A stretch of DNA of 64,000 nucleotides from JAEVLT01 sp050496765 (GTDB lineage Bacteria; Bacillota; Bacilli; Bacillales; Cytobacillaceae), in the NCBI RefSeq assembly GCF_050496765.1, contig NZ_JBNWEO010000017.1:269862-333861 (forward strand). Reading direction: 5' to 3'. Positions 44,969 through 54,154 of this stretch are shown in pieces. Both the position numbers and the translations under genes were made by a program. Positions within the stretch are counted from its first letter, which is position 1. Each line of letters begins with the position of its first letter. The notes under the pieces are model-generated. The model was given only the letters and a program-made list of their open reading frames with translations. It was not told where the DNA came from and made no database searches.

Positions 44969-46885
44969 TTATTCGGCAAGCTCTGTCCATTCTTCCAGTA
45001 ACATTTCTAGTTCGGCTTTGGCTTTGTCGTTTTGCGCCGTTATTTCCAAAACCTTCTCATGGTCTTGAAAAATCTCTGGTTCACACAACTGCTGTTCAAA
45101 ACTGTTGATTTGTGCTTCCAACTGTTCGATTTTTACTTCAATTTCTTCTAATCGCCTTTTCCGTTGGCGTTCTACTTTTTTGCTTTCTTTGTCCTGTTGA
45201 TAACTTGTTTTTTCCGAAGTGGCGAGGGCGGCCGTTTTTGTGGCTGAAGCTGTTTTTTCAAGGGCTTTCAGCTCTTCGATTTCATTTTTCTTTTCCACAT
45301 AATAATCATAGTCGCCAAGGTACTCGCTGCAGCCATCCGCATGTAATTCAAGCACTTTGGTTGCGATTCGATTGATAAAGTAACGGTCGTGGGAAACAAA
45401 TAAAATGGTTCCCGGATAATCGATAAGGGCATTTTCGAGAACTTCTTTGCTGTCAAGGTCAAGATGGTTCGTTGGCTCATCTAAAATAAGAACGTTCGCT
45501 TTTTCCAGCATTAGTTTGGCAAGAGCCAGACGCGCCTTTTCGCCGCCGCTAAGTGTGGAGACGATTTTTAATACATCGTCTCCGGAGAACAAGAAATTCC
45601 CGAGCACGGTCCTGATTTCTTTTTCCGGCTTTAACGGGAAATCATCCCAGAGTTCGTTGAGGACTTGTTTATTGGACGTCAGCTCGGCTTGTTCCTGATC
45701 ATAATAACCGATGGTGACGTTTGAACCGTACTGTACGGAACCGGAAAGGGATGGCAGCTTTTTTATAATCGTTTTTAAAAGTGTTGATTTACCAATCCCA
45801 TTCGGCCCGACTAAGGCAATGCTTTCGCCGCGGCTTACTTGAAAGGTGAGATTTCCGGCAATTTTTTCACCGTAACCAATCGTCAAGTTTTCTACCTTTA
45901 AAACATCATTGCCGCTTTGCCGCTCAATCTCAAAAGCGAAGGAAGCGGACTTCTCATCCCCTAAAGGGCGGTCGATGATTTCCATTTTATCCAATTTTTT
46001 GCGTCTACTTTGCGCCCGTTTGGTTGTTGAGGCCCTTGTCAAATTCCGTTGAATAAAATCTTGCAAATCGGCAATTTCCTGTTGCTGTTTTTCATACAGC
46101 TTCATTTCCCGTTCGTAATTGGCCGCTTTTTGTTCCAAATAGGTACTGTAGTTTCCAAGGTATTTTCTGATTTGGCGGCGGGAAACTTCATAAACGGTAT
46201 TGACGACTTTATCGAGAAAATAGCGGTCATGGGAAACAATTAAAATGGCCCCATCATAGTTTTGCAAATATTGCTCAAGCCAAGAGAGGGTTTCAATGTC
46301 CAAATGGTTTGTCGGCTCGTCCAATATTAAGATATCTGGCTTTGTGAGCAGCAGTTTTCCTAATGCCAGACGGGTTTTTTGGCCGCCGCTTAAACTGGAA
46401 ATCATCAAGGAATCATTGGGAAAATTTAACCCGTGCAGCACCGAGCGGATATCGGCTTCGTACTGATAGCCGCCAAGCTCCTTAAAATTGATTTGCAGCT
46501 GGTCATATTCTTTCAGAATTCTTTCATACCGGTCTTGATTTTCATGGATGAGAGGATCGGCCATGCTTTCCTCTAAGTTTCTCAATGATTTTTCCATCGT
46601 TTGCAGGTCTGCAAACACTGTCAGCATTTCTTCCCCTATCGATAATTTGGACTCCAAACCGGTATTTTGCGCCAAATAGCCGATCGTTACGTCTTTCGGC
46701 TTGATGACTTCACCACTGTCATGTGAAATCTGTCCGGCAATCATTTTTAATAATGTGGATTTCCCAGCTCCATTGCGGCCCACGAGCGCAACGCGGTCAC
46801 GAGTTTGTAATTCCAGTTTTATATTCGATAAAATTAGGTCAGCCCCATAGTATTTTGAAAGTTGATTGACTTGTAGCAGTAGCAT
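44969..46885 (-). CDS. ydiF: ABC-F family ribosome-associated ATPase YdiF
   Basis: This 638-residue soluble protein has two ABC domains: the first Walker A is GRNGAGKST (about 37-45) with signature LSGGQ, and the second is GPNGIGKST with LSGGEKARLALAK. They are joined by a helical P-site-tRNA interaction linker with TTKRAQSRRKKLDKM. The C-terminal region (about 540-638) is a coiled coil rich in Glu, Lys and Gln. There are no membrane helices, as for ABC-F proteins, which act on the ribosome to relieve stalls or antibiotics. ATG 46885 follows GAGGTGA. It is convergent to tsaD across the DnaA-box region. Confidence 0.9.
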   Translation of the reverse strand: MLLLQVNQLSKYYGADLILSNIKLELQTRDRVALVGRNGAGKSTLLKMIAGQISHDSGEVIKPKDVTIGYLAQNTGLESKLSIGEEMLTVFADLQTMEKSLRNLEESMADPLIHENQDRYERILKEYDQLQINFKELGGYQYEADIRSVLHGLNFPNDSLMISSLSGGQKTRLALGKLLLTKPDILILDEPTNHLDIETLSWLEQYLQNYDGAILIVSHDRYFLDKVVNTVYEVSRRQIRKYLGNYSTYLEQKAANYEREMKLYEKQQQEIADLQDFIQRNLTRASTTKRAQSRRKKLDKMEIIDRPLGDEKSASFAFEIERQSGNDVLKVENLTIGYGEKIAGNLTFQVSRGESIALVGPNGIGKSTLLKTIIKKLPSLSGSVQYGSNVTIGYYDQEQAELTSNKQVLNELWDDFPLKPEKEIRTVLGNFLFSGDDVLKIVSTLSGGEKARLALAKLMLEKANVLILDEPTNHLDLDSKEVLENALIDYPGTILFVSHDRYFINRIATKVLELHADGCSEYLGDYDYYVEKKNEIEELKALEKTASATKTAALATSEKTSYQQDKESKKVERQRKRRLEEIEVKIEQLEAQINSFEQQLCEPEIFQDHEKVLEITAQNDKAKAELEMLLEEWTELAE

Positions 46886-47093
46886 TTTTTTCACCTCAAT
46901 TACTAAAATTAGTGTACCGTATTCCTTGATTGTCAGCAATAAAGTGAGTGTGGATTTTACTGAACGTTACTGCGGGATAAAGTCGATAGCCCGGCTTTTT
47001 AGCGGTACAAAATCAATTAATTTAAGATTATTCGTGCAAAGTTTCACACATACAGTGAAAAATAGTGTATGATTTAACTGGAGGAATGTAATA

Positions 47094-47588
47094 ATGGCAG
47101 AATTTACACATTTCAATGAAGAAGGCAGAGCAAAAATGGTGGACGTTAGCGACAAGCCTGAAACAACGAGGACGGCACTGGCCCACTCCAGCATTACCGT
47201 AAATAAAGAAATTTACGAAAAAATTACTCATAATGAGATGAAAAAGGGCGATGTGTTAGCAGTTGCCCAAGTTGCGGCGATCATGGCTGCAAAAAAAACA
47301 TCGGAAATTATACCGATGTGCCACCCGATTGCGTTAACCGGCATCAATATTTCTTTTTCTTGGGAAAAAGGTCAGCCAGATCAATATACATTAAATATAA
47401 AGGCAGCGGTTAAAACGAAAGGGAATACAGGTGTAGAAATGGAAGCGCTAACAGCCGCATCTGCATGTGCGTTGACCGTGTACGACATGTGCAAAGCGGT
47501 TGACAAAGGAATGATTATTGGCGCCACTTATCTTGTGGAAAAAACCGGCGGCAAGAATGGTGATTTCAAACGAACCGAACAAATTTAA
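47094..47588 (+). CDS. moaC: Cyclic pyranopterin monophosphate synthase MoaC
   Basis: This 164-residue enzyme of molybdenum cofactor synthesis converts 3',8-cyclo-7,8-dihydroguanosine triphosphate to cPMP with MoaA. The active-site region (IPMCHPIALTGINISF, about 73-88) and the GVEMEALTAAS and YDMCKAVDKGM motifs with catalytic Lys and Asp are intact. The ribosome site GGAGG precedes ATG 47094. It lies 24 bp before rex. It links functionally to the modAB uptake genes at 3.4-4.9 kb. Confidence 0.95.
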   Translation: MAEFTHFNEEGRAKMVDVSDKPETTRTALAHSSITVNKEIYEKITHNEMKKGDVLAVAQVAAIMAAKKTSEIIPMCHPIALTGINISFSWEKGQPDQYTLNIKAAVKTKGNTGVEMEALTAASACALTVYDMCKAVDKGMIIGATYLVEKTGGKNGDFKRTEQI

Positions 47589-47612
47589 GATTGATGGGGG
47601 TGTAAGGAATTT

Positions 47613-48272
47613 ATGAACAATGAATCGATGAAAATCCCGCAGGCAACGGCAAAACGGCTGCCTTTGTATTACCGATTTTTAAATCATCTTCATTCTTCGG
47701 GGAAGCAAAGAGTTTCCTCAGCGGAATTAAGTGAAGCCGTGAAAGTAGATTCGGCTACAATTCGCCGCGATTTTTCCTATTTTGGCGCGTTAGGAAAAAA
47801 AGGCTATGGCTACAATGTGAACTATTTGCTGTCCTTTTTCCGAAAAACGCTTGATCAGGATGAATTGACAAAAGTGGCTTTGATCGGAGTAGGGAATCTG
47901 GGCACTGCTTTTTTAAATTATAATTTTTTAAAAAATAATAATACGAAAATTGAGTATGCCTTCGATGTCGATCCGAATAAAATTGGTACCAAGATTGGAG
48001 ATGTTCCGGTTTTTCCTATGGATGAGCTGGAGGAGCAATTGAAGGCTGAGGATATCCAGGTGGCCATTTTAACGGTTCCCGCGCCCGTGGCGCAAACCAT
48101 AACCGATAAATTGGTCAAAGCCAATATCAAAGGAATTTTAAATTTCACGCCAGCAAGATTAAATGTTCCGCCTTCGATCCGGATTCACCACATCGACTTG
48201 GCAGTGGAATTGCAGTCGCTTGTCTATTTTTTAAAGCATTATCCGAACGAGAACATTGAAGAAGAAATGTAA
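47613..48272 (+). CDS. rex: Redox-sensing transcriptional repressor Rex
   Basis: This 219-residue homodimeric repressor senses the NADH/NAD ratio. The N-terminal winged helix (about 1-80) contains DSATIRRDFSYFG, and the Rossmann domain has GVGNLGTAFL (about 90-99). The C-terminal swapped helix ends in LVYFLKHYP. AAGGA precedes ATG 47613. It is probably co-transcribed with moaC and ends in a terminator. Confidence 0.96.
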   Translation: MNNESMKIPQATAKRLPLYYRFLNHLHSSGKQRVSSAELSEAVKVDSATIRRDFSYFGALGKKGYGYNVNYLLSFFRKTLDQDELTKVALIGVGNLGTAFLNYNFLKNNNTKIEYAFDVDPNKIGTKIGDVPVFPMDELEEQLKAEDIQVAILTVPAPVAQTITDKLVKANIKGILNFTPARLNVPPSIRIHHIDLAVELQSLVYFLKHYPNENIEEEM

Positions 48273-48278
48273 CGATCA

Positions 48279-48317
48279 GAAGATCTTTTCGCCACGGAAG
48301 GTGAAAGGATCTTTTTT
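48279..48317 (+). terminator. Terminator after rex
   Basis: AAGATCTTTTC and GAAAGGATCTT arms are followed by T7. Confidence 0.8.
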
Positions 48318-48318
48318 T

Positions 48319-48410
48319 GCTAATCAGAATTTATATACATAAATTCTGATTAGCATAAGGGCAACTACGCCTCTGTCTTCGCCAAAGGCTCGCCAATCGG
48401 CGAGTTTTCT
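48319..48410. repeat. Dispersed intergenic two-hairpin element, copy B
   Basis: This copy has a perfect 16-bp inverted repeat GCTAATCAGAATTTAT / ATAAATTCTGATTAGC around ATAC, then ACTACGCCTCTGTCTTCG, then the hairpin CTCGCC-AATC-GGCGAG and TTTTC. It matches 977-1070 throughout, is the better-preserved copy, and lies directly after the rex terminator. Confidence 0.8.
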
Positions 48411-48470
48411 TTAAAACCTTTAAAACGCAACAGTGTTATGTTACGTTTTTATTCGAAAGGGGTTTTTGCT

Positions 48471-49094
48471 ATGAGTGATGAATTAATTTCTAAAAAGGAT
48501 CTTTTGGACTTAACGGGTATTTCCTATGGACAGTTATACCGGTGGAAAAGGAAAGATCTGATTCCGGAGGACTGGTTTATCAGGAAATCCACTTTTACCG
48601 GTCAAGAAACCTTTTTCCCCAAAGAAAAAATACTTGAGCGGATCAATAAAATTCAAACAATGAAGGAACATCTGTCGCTAGAAGAACTGGCAGATATGTT
48701 CTCTCCCAATTTGACTGATTTGCAGTTATCAAAAGACGAATTGATAAAACGTAACATTGTTTCAAAATCGGTGCTTGATTTTTATTTAGAAAATGATAAC
48801 CGTGGCCAGCAGTTTGACATAGCGCGAATCGTTGAAATCGTTATTCTGGAAACACTCCTCCAGTCGGGTGACATTCATCAGGAAGAAGGTAAAATGGTTC
48901 TCGATCTTTTAAAAGACCATTCGCCATTATTGAAACAAAAAAACTGTGAATTAGTGATCCTTCGGAAACTAGGCATTTCAACATGCCTGCTGCTTGTGAA
49001 TGCGGAAGGGGTTTATTTTGAAAAAGGGGCAAAAGTTGTTACACAGCTGCCTCTATTAAATCTGATGGAAGAATTAAAGGTAAAACTAGTATAG
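48471..49094 (+). CDS. yhbD: YhbD-like protein (DUF4004)
   Basis: This 207-residue protein has an N-terminal MerR-like helix-turn-helix (SKKDLLDLTGISYGQLYRWK, about 8-27), followed by the highly conserved DWFIRKSTFTGQETFFPK segment and a helical C-terminal half. It matches B. subtilis YhbD, whose operon partners yhbE and yhbF encode bactofilins (BacE, BacF) involved in flagellar assembly. Here the bactofilin gene that follows is broken. ATG 48471 is preferred, with GAAAGGGG upstream. It is probably a transcriptional regulator. Confidence 0.85.
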   Translation: MSDELISKKDLLDLTGISYGQLYRWKRKDLIPEDWFIRKSTFTGQETFFPKEKILERINKIQTMKEHLSLEELADMFSPNLTDLQLSKDELIKRNIVSKSVLDFYLENDNRGQQFDIARIVEIVILETLLQSGDIHQEEGKMVLDLLKDHSPLLKQKNCELVILRKLGISTCLLLVNAEGVYFEKGAKVVTQLPLLNLMEELKVKLV

Positions 49095-49106
49095 AGATGA
49101 ATGTAG

Positions 49107-49326
49107 ATGGCATCGAATGAACGGGGAGATCTGATCACCTTCAACAGAAATGCTGCCTTTGCTGCTTCCATTTATCAAAAACGAAGGTGTACTTTTGGCC
49201 AAGGTGATCGAAGGGGATGACATCTATCTTGAAAATACGAAAGCTGAGGTCGTGAGAGGCAATACGATCCAGATTGGATCAGGCTGTACAATCGGTCAGG
49301 TCGAGTACTCTCGCACGCAGCTTTAG
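49107..49326 (+). pseudogene. Decayed bactofilin gene (yhbE/yhbF-like)
   Basis: ATG 49107 opens a frame reading MASNERGDLI that stays open only 38 codons. In another frame, from about 49,158, the sequence reads LPFIKNEGVLLAKVIEGDD and then IYLENTKAEVVRGNTIQIGS, typical of the C-terminal end of bactofilins downstream of yhbD, and stops at TAG 49324-49326. The central beta-helix region (about 150 residues) is missing. I infer an internal deletion plus frameshift, and no second bactofilin gene is present. Confidence 0.75.
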
Positions 49327-49432
49327 CCAGGATTCGGAGTCGTCGGTAAAAATAAAAACAAAACGAAGCCTCAAATGAGAAAAAGAAATTTGCTCTCATG
49401 CTTTCGTACCAGTCACGGGCACCCTTAAACGT

Positions 49433-49475
49433 ACGGGCCTTTTCATTTTAGGATGAAAAGGCCTATTTTTTCCCT
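49433..49475. terminator. Bidirectional terminator
   Basis: GGCCTTTTCAT pairs with ATGAAAAGGCC, with a T run to the right. It lies between the bactofilin relic and the ydiK gene. Confidence 0.85.
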
Positions 49476-49660
49476 TTATTTTTTGCAAAAGAAAACAAGA
49501 TAATTTTGAGCCCCGAACCAAGATCAAATGTCGCAAGAATGACGAGCAGGTAGGCAAAAAAGCCCCAGCCGTTTTGCTGGACATCCTGGATGGCGAAGTA
49601 GGTAAACAAGGCTCCTAACAACAGATAAACGAAGCCTGAAAAGAGCGGTGACTGTCTCAT
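49463..49660 (-). CDS. ydiK: Small membrane protein YdiK (DUF4305)
   Basis: This 65-residue protein has two predicted helices. It begins MRQSPLFSGFVYLLLGALFT, with NGWGFFAYLLVILAT in the middle, like B. subtilis YdiK. It overlaps the end of ydiL by 4 bp, so the two are coupled. The function is unknown. Confidence 0.88.
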   Translation of the reverse strand: MRQSPLFSGFVYLLLGALFTYFAIQDVQQNGWGFFAYLLVILATFDLGSGLKIILFSFAKNKGKK

Positions 49661-50379
49661 AAAAATCCTCCGATAAAATTTTGCACAAACCCGGCATCTT
49701 GAATCAATTTTTCAAGATCATTCCGGAAAGCCGATTGAATGATAACCACAAGTGTATTCATGGCGACATGGGCGAAGATGGGCACAAGGATATGCTTTGT
49801 CCGGATATACAGATAGGCAAAGGTAAAGCCCATCGATGAATACAGCAGGACATGCTGCGGCTCCATATGTGCGAGCGCAAAGATAACAGAACTTGCAAGC
49901 GCGGAAACAAAGAAGTTAAATCGTTTGTATAGGGTTCCAAACAGGATTTTCCGAAAAACGATTTCTTCAAGAATCGGTCCGAAAATCGAGCTTACAAGTA
50001 TCGTTAATGGTAAGGTGTCAATGATTTTTAAAATTTGCTGTGTGTTTTCAGACCCCATCGGCACGCCGATCAGCCGCTCAATGTTCGCTGCCAGCGATTG
50101 AGCGAAAAGAGCAAGAAAAACGCCGAAAATGGCCCAGATGATCGAGACACTTAGCGAGCTTCCCGAACGGTTATCACGCGTGCCGCGCATTTCTTTTCGC
50201 AAAATAAACAAGGTGATGGCAAGGCCAATGCTAAAACTAATAATCAGCCAATAGGGAACAGCCAGCCTTTGATTTTGACCAAGCTGCTTAAGAATAAATG
50301 CGGTGAGCGGAATGCCGGCGAAACTGGAAAATTGCATGGCAATGTATACAATTAAGATTGTCCAATCGTCTCTTTTCAA
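49657..50379 (-). CDS. ydiL: CPBP-family intramembrane metalloprotease YdiL
   Basis: This 240-residue polytopic membrane protein has the Abi/CPBP (CAAX protease and bacteriocin-processing) motifs: EEIVFR (motif 1, about 146-151), FALAHMEPQH (motif 2) and IFAHVAMN (motif 3). TTG 50379 is preferred since GGAGGAG lies eight bases upstream. A TTG six codons earlier overlaps that site. It sits divergent from groESL, as in B. subtilis. Confidence 0.9.
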   Translation of the reverse strand: MKRDDWTILIVYIAMQFSSFAGIPLTAFILKQLGQNQRLAVPYWLIISFSIGLAITLFILRKEMRGTRDNRSGSSLSVSIIWAIFGVFLALFAQSLAANIERLIGVPMGSENTQQILKIIDTLPLTILVSSIFGPILEEIVFRKILFGTLYKRFNFFVSALASSVIFALAHMEPQHVLLYSSMGFTFAYLYIRTKHILVPIFAHVAMNTLVVIIQSAFRNDLEKLIQDAGFVQNFIGGFL

Positions 50380-50575
50380 AATGCGAGTCTCCTCCAAAGG
50401 TAACGAAATATTTCTGCACTATAAACCATTCTACTCTTTTAATAGCCGTTCTTTCAAATAGAAGCGTTTTCGCGAAAAAAATTGGTATAAAATCGATTGT
50501 CGATAAACATACTTTTAAAGGTGTTTGCATTGACAAATAAAGCAATTTTTTTTGCAAAAAATTTTGGCTTCATAC

Positions 50576-50604
50576 TTGCAAAAAATGATTCGATTCATTA
50601 TTAT
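50576..50604 (+). promoter_or_regulatory. Sigma-A promoter of groESL
   Basis: TTGCAA (50576-50581), 17-bp spacer, TATTAT (50599-50604). A TATAAT at 50602 with a 20-bp spacer is an alternative. Confidence 0.7.
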
Positions 50605-50614
50605 AATAATTGTG

Positions 50615-50641
50615 TTAGCACTCAAGAGTAGTGAGTGCTAA
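50615..50641 (+). promoter_or_regulatory. CIRCE operator (HrcA binding site)
   Basis: TTAGCACTC, 9-bp spacer, GAGTGCTAA: a perfect match to the CIRCE consensus, placed right after the promoter. It indicates HrcA repression of groESL. Confidence 0.97.
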
Positions 50642-50682
50642 TAATGACTGAATAACATATCAATTTGAGGAGGTTGTTTGAA

Positions 50683-50970
50683 TTGTTAAGACCATTAGGT
50701 GATCGCATTGTGATTGAGCTTGTTGAATCAGAAGAAAAAACTGCAAGCGGTATCGTATTACCGGACTCAGCTAAAGAAAAGCCTCAGGAAGGAAAGGTTG
50801 TTGCCGTTGGTACGGGTCGCGTCCTTGATAATGGAGAGCGCGTTGCCCTTGAAGTTTCTGTAGGCGATCTGATTATCTTCTCAAAATACTCTGGTACTGA
50901 AGTGAAATACCAAGGTACTGAATACTTAATTTTACGTGAAAACGATATTCTTGCTGTTGTAGGCGAGTAA
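50683..50970 (+). CDS. groES: Co-chaperonin GroES
   Basis: This 95-residue heptameric lid of the GroEL chaperonin starts MLRPLGDRIVIELVE. The mobile loop EEKTASGIVLPDSAKEKPQE (about 17-36) is intact. The start is TTG 50683, with GAGGAGG nine bases upstream. A longer frame from 50665 has no support. It is first in the CIRCE-controlled operon. Confidence 0.96.
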   Translation: MLRPLGDRIVIELVESEEKTASGIVLPDSAKEKPQEGKVVAVGTGRVLDNGERVALEVSVGDLIIFSKYSGTEVKYQGTEYLILRENDILAVVGE

Positions 50971-51022
50971 TTGAATTTGAACATTTATACTTATAATCAA
51001 TCTTTTGAGGAGGTTCTTGTAA

Positions 51023-52654
51023 ATGGCTAAAGAAATTAAATTTAGTGAAGATGCACGCCGCGCTATGCTTCGCGGAGTTGATACACTTGCAAATGCGGTA
51101 AAAGTAACGCTTGGACCAAAAGGACGCAATGTCGTTCTTGAGAAAAAATTCGGCTCACCACTCATCACAAATGACGGTGTAACAATTGCCAAAGAAATCG
51201 AATTAGAAGATGCTTTTGAAAACATGGGTGCGAAGCTTGTTGCTGAAGTTGCCAGCAAAACAAACGATGTTGCCGGTGACGGTACAACAACGGCAACTGT
51301 TCTTGCACAAGCGATGATCCGCGAAGGTCTGAAAAACGTAACGGCTGGTGCGAACCCAATGGGAATCCGCAAAGGAATCGAAAGAGCCGTTGCAACAGCT
51401 GTTGCCGAATTAAAAGCCATTTCGAAGCCAATCGAAAGCAAAGCATCAATTGCACAAGTTGCGGCTATTTCTGCTGCTGATGAAGAAGTGGGCCAATTGA
51501 TTGCTGAAGCAATGGAGCGCGTTGGCAACGACGGCGTTATTACGATTGAAGAATCCAAAGGCTTCACAACTGAATTAGATGTAGTCGAAGGTATGCAATT
51601 TGACCGCGGCTATGCTTCACCATACATGGTAACTGATTCAGATAAAATGGAAGCTGTATTAGACAATCCATATATCTTAATTACCGATAAGAAAATCTCC
51701 AGCATCCAGGAAATCCTTCCGGTTCTTGAGCAAGTGGTACAACAAGGCAAGCCATTACTTTTGATTGCTGAAGATGTTGAAGGCGAAGCTCTTGCAACAT
51801 TGGTTGTCAACAAACTGCGCGGAACATTCAATGCAGTAGCTGTTAAAGCTCCTGGCTTCGGTGACCGCCGCAAAGCAATGCTTGAAGATATCGCTGCATT
51901 AACTGGCGGGGAAGTAATCACAGAAGAACTTGGCCGCGACCTTAAATCGGCTACAATCGATTCTTTAGGACGCGCTGCAAAAGTTGTCGTTTCAAAAGAA
52001 AACACAACAATCGTTGAAGGTGCCGGCGATTCTGCTGCCATCTCAGCCCGTGTAAACCAAATCCGTGTTCAATTGGAAGAAACAACTTCTGAATTTGACC
52101 GTGAAAAATTACAAGAGCGTCTTGCAAAACTAGCTGGCGGCGTTGCCGTAATCAAAGTTGGTGCTGCAACTGAAACTGAACTAAAAGAGCGCAAACTTCG
52201 CATTGAAGACGCTTTGAACTCAACTCGTGCTGCTGTTGAAGAAGGGATCGTATCCGGCGGTGGTGTTGCCCTTCTAAACGTTTACAACAAAGTAGCTGAA
52301 ATCCAAGCAGAAGGCGACGAAGCAACTGGTGTAAACATTGTTCTTCGTGCAATCGAAGAGCCAGTACGCACAATCGCTGCAAACGCCGGTCTTGAAGGTT
52401 CCGTCATCGTTGACCGCTTAAAGCGCGAAGAAGTTGGCACAGGCTTCAACGCTGCAACTGGCGAGTGGGTAAACATGATCGATGCCGGTATCGTAGACCC
52501 AACAAAAGTAACTCGTTCAGCCCTTCAAAACGCAGCATCTGTTGCAGCTATGTTCTTAACAACAGAAGCAGTAGTAGCTGACAAGCCAGAAGAAAACGCT
52601 GGCGGCGGCATGCCTGACATGAGTGGCATGGGTGGCATGGGCGGCATGATGTAA
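51023..52654 (+). CDS. groEL: Chaperonin GroEL
   Basis: This 543-residue chaperonin has the ATP-binding region (GPKGRNVVLEKKFGSP, about 32-47, and GDGTTTATVLAQ, about 86-97) and the C-terminal GGM-type tail, ending GGMGGMM. It follows groES by 52 bp with a GAGGAGG ribosome site. A weak AACCC/GGGTT hairpin after the stop (about 52,667-52,690) may be the operon terminator, perhaps damaged by the insertion that follows. Confidence 0.97.
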   Translation: MAKEIKFSEDARRAMLRGVDTLANAVKVTLGPKGRNVVLEKKFGSPLITNDGVTIAKEIELEDAFENMGAKLVAEVASKTNDVAGDGTTTATVLAQAMIREGLKNVTAGANPMGIRKGIERAVATAVAELKAISKPIESKASIAQVAAISAADEEVGQLIAEAMERVGNDGVITIEESKGFTTELDVVEGMQFDRGYASPYMVTDSDKMEAVLDNPYILITDKKISSIQEILPVLEQVVQQGKPLLLIAEDVEGEALATLVVNKLRGTFNAVAVKAPGFGDRRKAMLEDIAALTGGEVITEELGRDLKSATIDSLGRAAKVVVSKENTTIVEGAGDSAAISARVNQIRVQLEETTSEFDREKLQERLAKLAGGVAVIKVGAATETELKERKLRIEDALNSTRAAVEEGIVSGGGVALLNVYNKVAEIQAEGDEATGVNIVLRAIEEPVRTIAANAGLEGSVIVDRLKREEVGTGFNAATGEWVNMIDAGIVDPTKVTRSALQNAASVAAMFLTTEAVVADKPEENAGGGMPDMSGMGGMGGMM

Positions 52655-52747
52655 TAAGTGCCTCCAACCCTTGATATGACTGGGTTTTATGTAAGATAAG
52701 AGTGTGATGTTAACATTTTGTTAACATAGAGGATTTTAATTAAGGTT

Positions 52748-53959
52748 TTAATCGAGGCTTCTCATGAGTTGTGCAAACTTGTGGGAAGCTTCTTTTTTCA
52801 TTTCTTGGGTTACATGGAGATAAACATTTTTTGTGATTTGATCATCGGAATGTCCAAGTCTATCCATAATCTGTTCGAGTGAGACACCAGCTTCAGCAAG
52901 AAGTGATGTATGTGTATGCCTTAATGAATGTGGTGTTAACTCAGAATTTAGTTCTGCAAACCTAAGCAGCCTCTCCATTCTGTTTTGAACGGTCTTAATG
53001 ACAATAGGATAACCAAATTGCCGTTCCATTTTGGCAAAGATAAAGTCTTTATTATAGTAAGCTTCCCCTAATTGCTCAATGACTTCTTCTTGAACTTTTT
53101 TATGATCCTTTAAAGCGTTTATCACCTTTTCATCGACAATGATTTTTCGTCGTGATTTTTTCGTCTTTGGCGTGACTAGCTGATATTTCAGAGTATTGTT
53201 ATTAGGATTGTAATACGTTTTGGTAATGCTAATCATATGATTCACGAAATCTATATCCTTCCATTTGAGAGCCACTAACTCGCCAACTCTTATGCCTGTG
53301 TAGGAAAGAATAAGGAACATCAAATAATCATGTTCAAGTCCATGTTCCTTGGCTGTTTTTAAAAATAATGCAAGCTCTTCCTTTTCAAGATACTTTGGGA
53401 TTTCTTCTTCCTCCAGCTGTTCAATCGTTTTCTTATCCTTTTTAAGATAAGCATACTCTGTTGGATCTTTTTTGATTATCTCTAGTTCCAACGCTTTTCG
53501 AAAAATCATTCTTCCTGTTCGATGCACCCCATCCATTGTGTTATCAGAATAACCTTGTCCTTTTAAATCATTTAAAGCATCCTGATATCTCTTCCGCGTT
53601 ATATCTCTTAATTTTAATTGAGCAAAATAAGGCATCAATTTCCCTATTTCATGTAGTCTGACACGTATTGTTCCCGGTTTCACATCTTTTGAATCTCGAT
53701 AGATGGTAAGCCACTCTTTTGAAAAGTCACTAAATGTTTGATTGGTTTCTTCCACATACATTCCTTCTTCTACCTCATGAATAAGAGCGGCAGCAGCTGC
53801 TTCAGCTTCTTGCTTAGTCTTAAAGCCCCCTTTTCCCTTTTGTTTGCGTTTCCCGGTTACTGGGTCAATTCCGATATCAACCATAAAAGCCCACTTGGAA
53901 CCACAGGTGCATTTTTTCTTTTTGCACTTGCAGCCCCTCCTGTAAAAATGGCCTTTCAT
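52748..53959 (-). CDS. Tyrosine recombinase/integrase 1
   Basis: This 403-residue phage/ICE-type integrase has an N-terminal cysteine-rich motif (GCKCKKKKCTCGSKW, about 9-23) in front of the arm-binding domain, an SAM-like core-binding domain (about 60-170) and the catalytic domain with Arg in TGIRVGEL, HxxR in SLRHTHTSLL, LGH and the Tyr in NVYLHV. Start 53959 is chosen by comparison with its paralogue. It ends 93 bp from groEL, consistent with integration at the groEL 3' flank. A short ATG-AAA-TGA frame precedes it. Confidence 0.9.
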   Translation of the reverse strand: MKGHFYRRGCKCKKKKCTCGSKWAFMVDIGIDPVTGKRKQKGKGGFKTKQEAEAAAAALIHEVEEGMYVEETNQTFSDFSKEWLTIYRDSKDVKPGTIRVRLHEIGKLMPYFAQLKLRDITRKRYQDALNDLKGQGYSDNTMDGVHRTGRMIFRKALELEIIKKDPTEYAYLKKDKKTIEQLEEEEIPKYLEKEELALFLKTAKEHGLEHDYLMFLILSYTGIRVGELVALKWKDIDFVNHMISITKTYYNPNNNTLKYQLVTPKTKKSRRKIIVDEKVINALKDHKKVQEEVIEQLGEAYYNKDFIFAKMERQFGYPIVIKTVQNRMERLLRFAELNSELTPHSLRHTHTSLLAEAGVSLEQIMDRLGHSDDQITKNVYLHVTQEMKKEASHKFAQLMRSLD

Positions 53960-54154
53960 TTCATCAAAAAACCTCACTTTCTTAGTAATCGTGTTTCAAA
54001 TGTCCATTATGCCCAGAGTTAATTTGAATAATTCAATTTGTTAATACTAAGAGAAATGAGTATAATTCTTGTCTGCTCCTTCAGATGTTAATTGTGGTAA
54101 TATTAAGGAAAAATATCTTGGTGATTGTTTAAATCGATTAAGGGAGGGGCTGAA

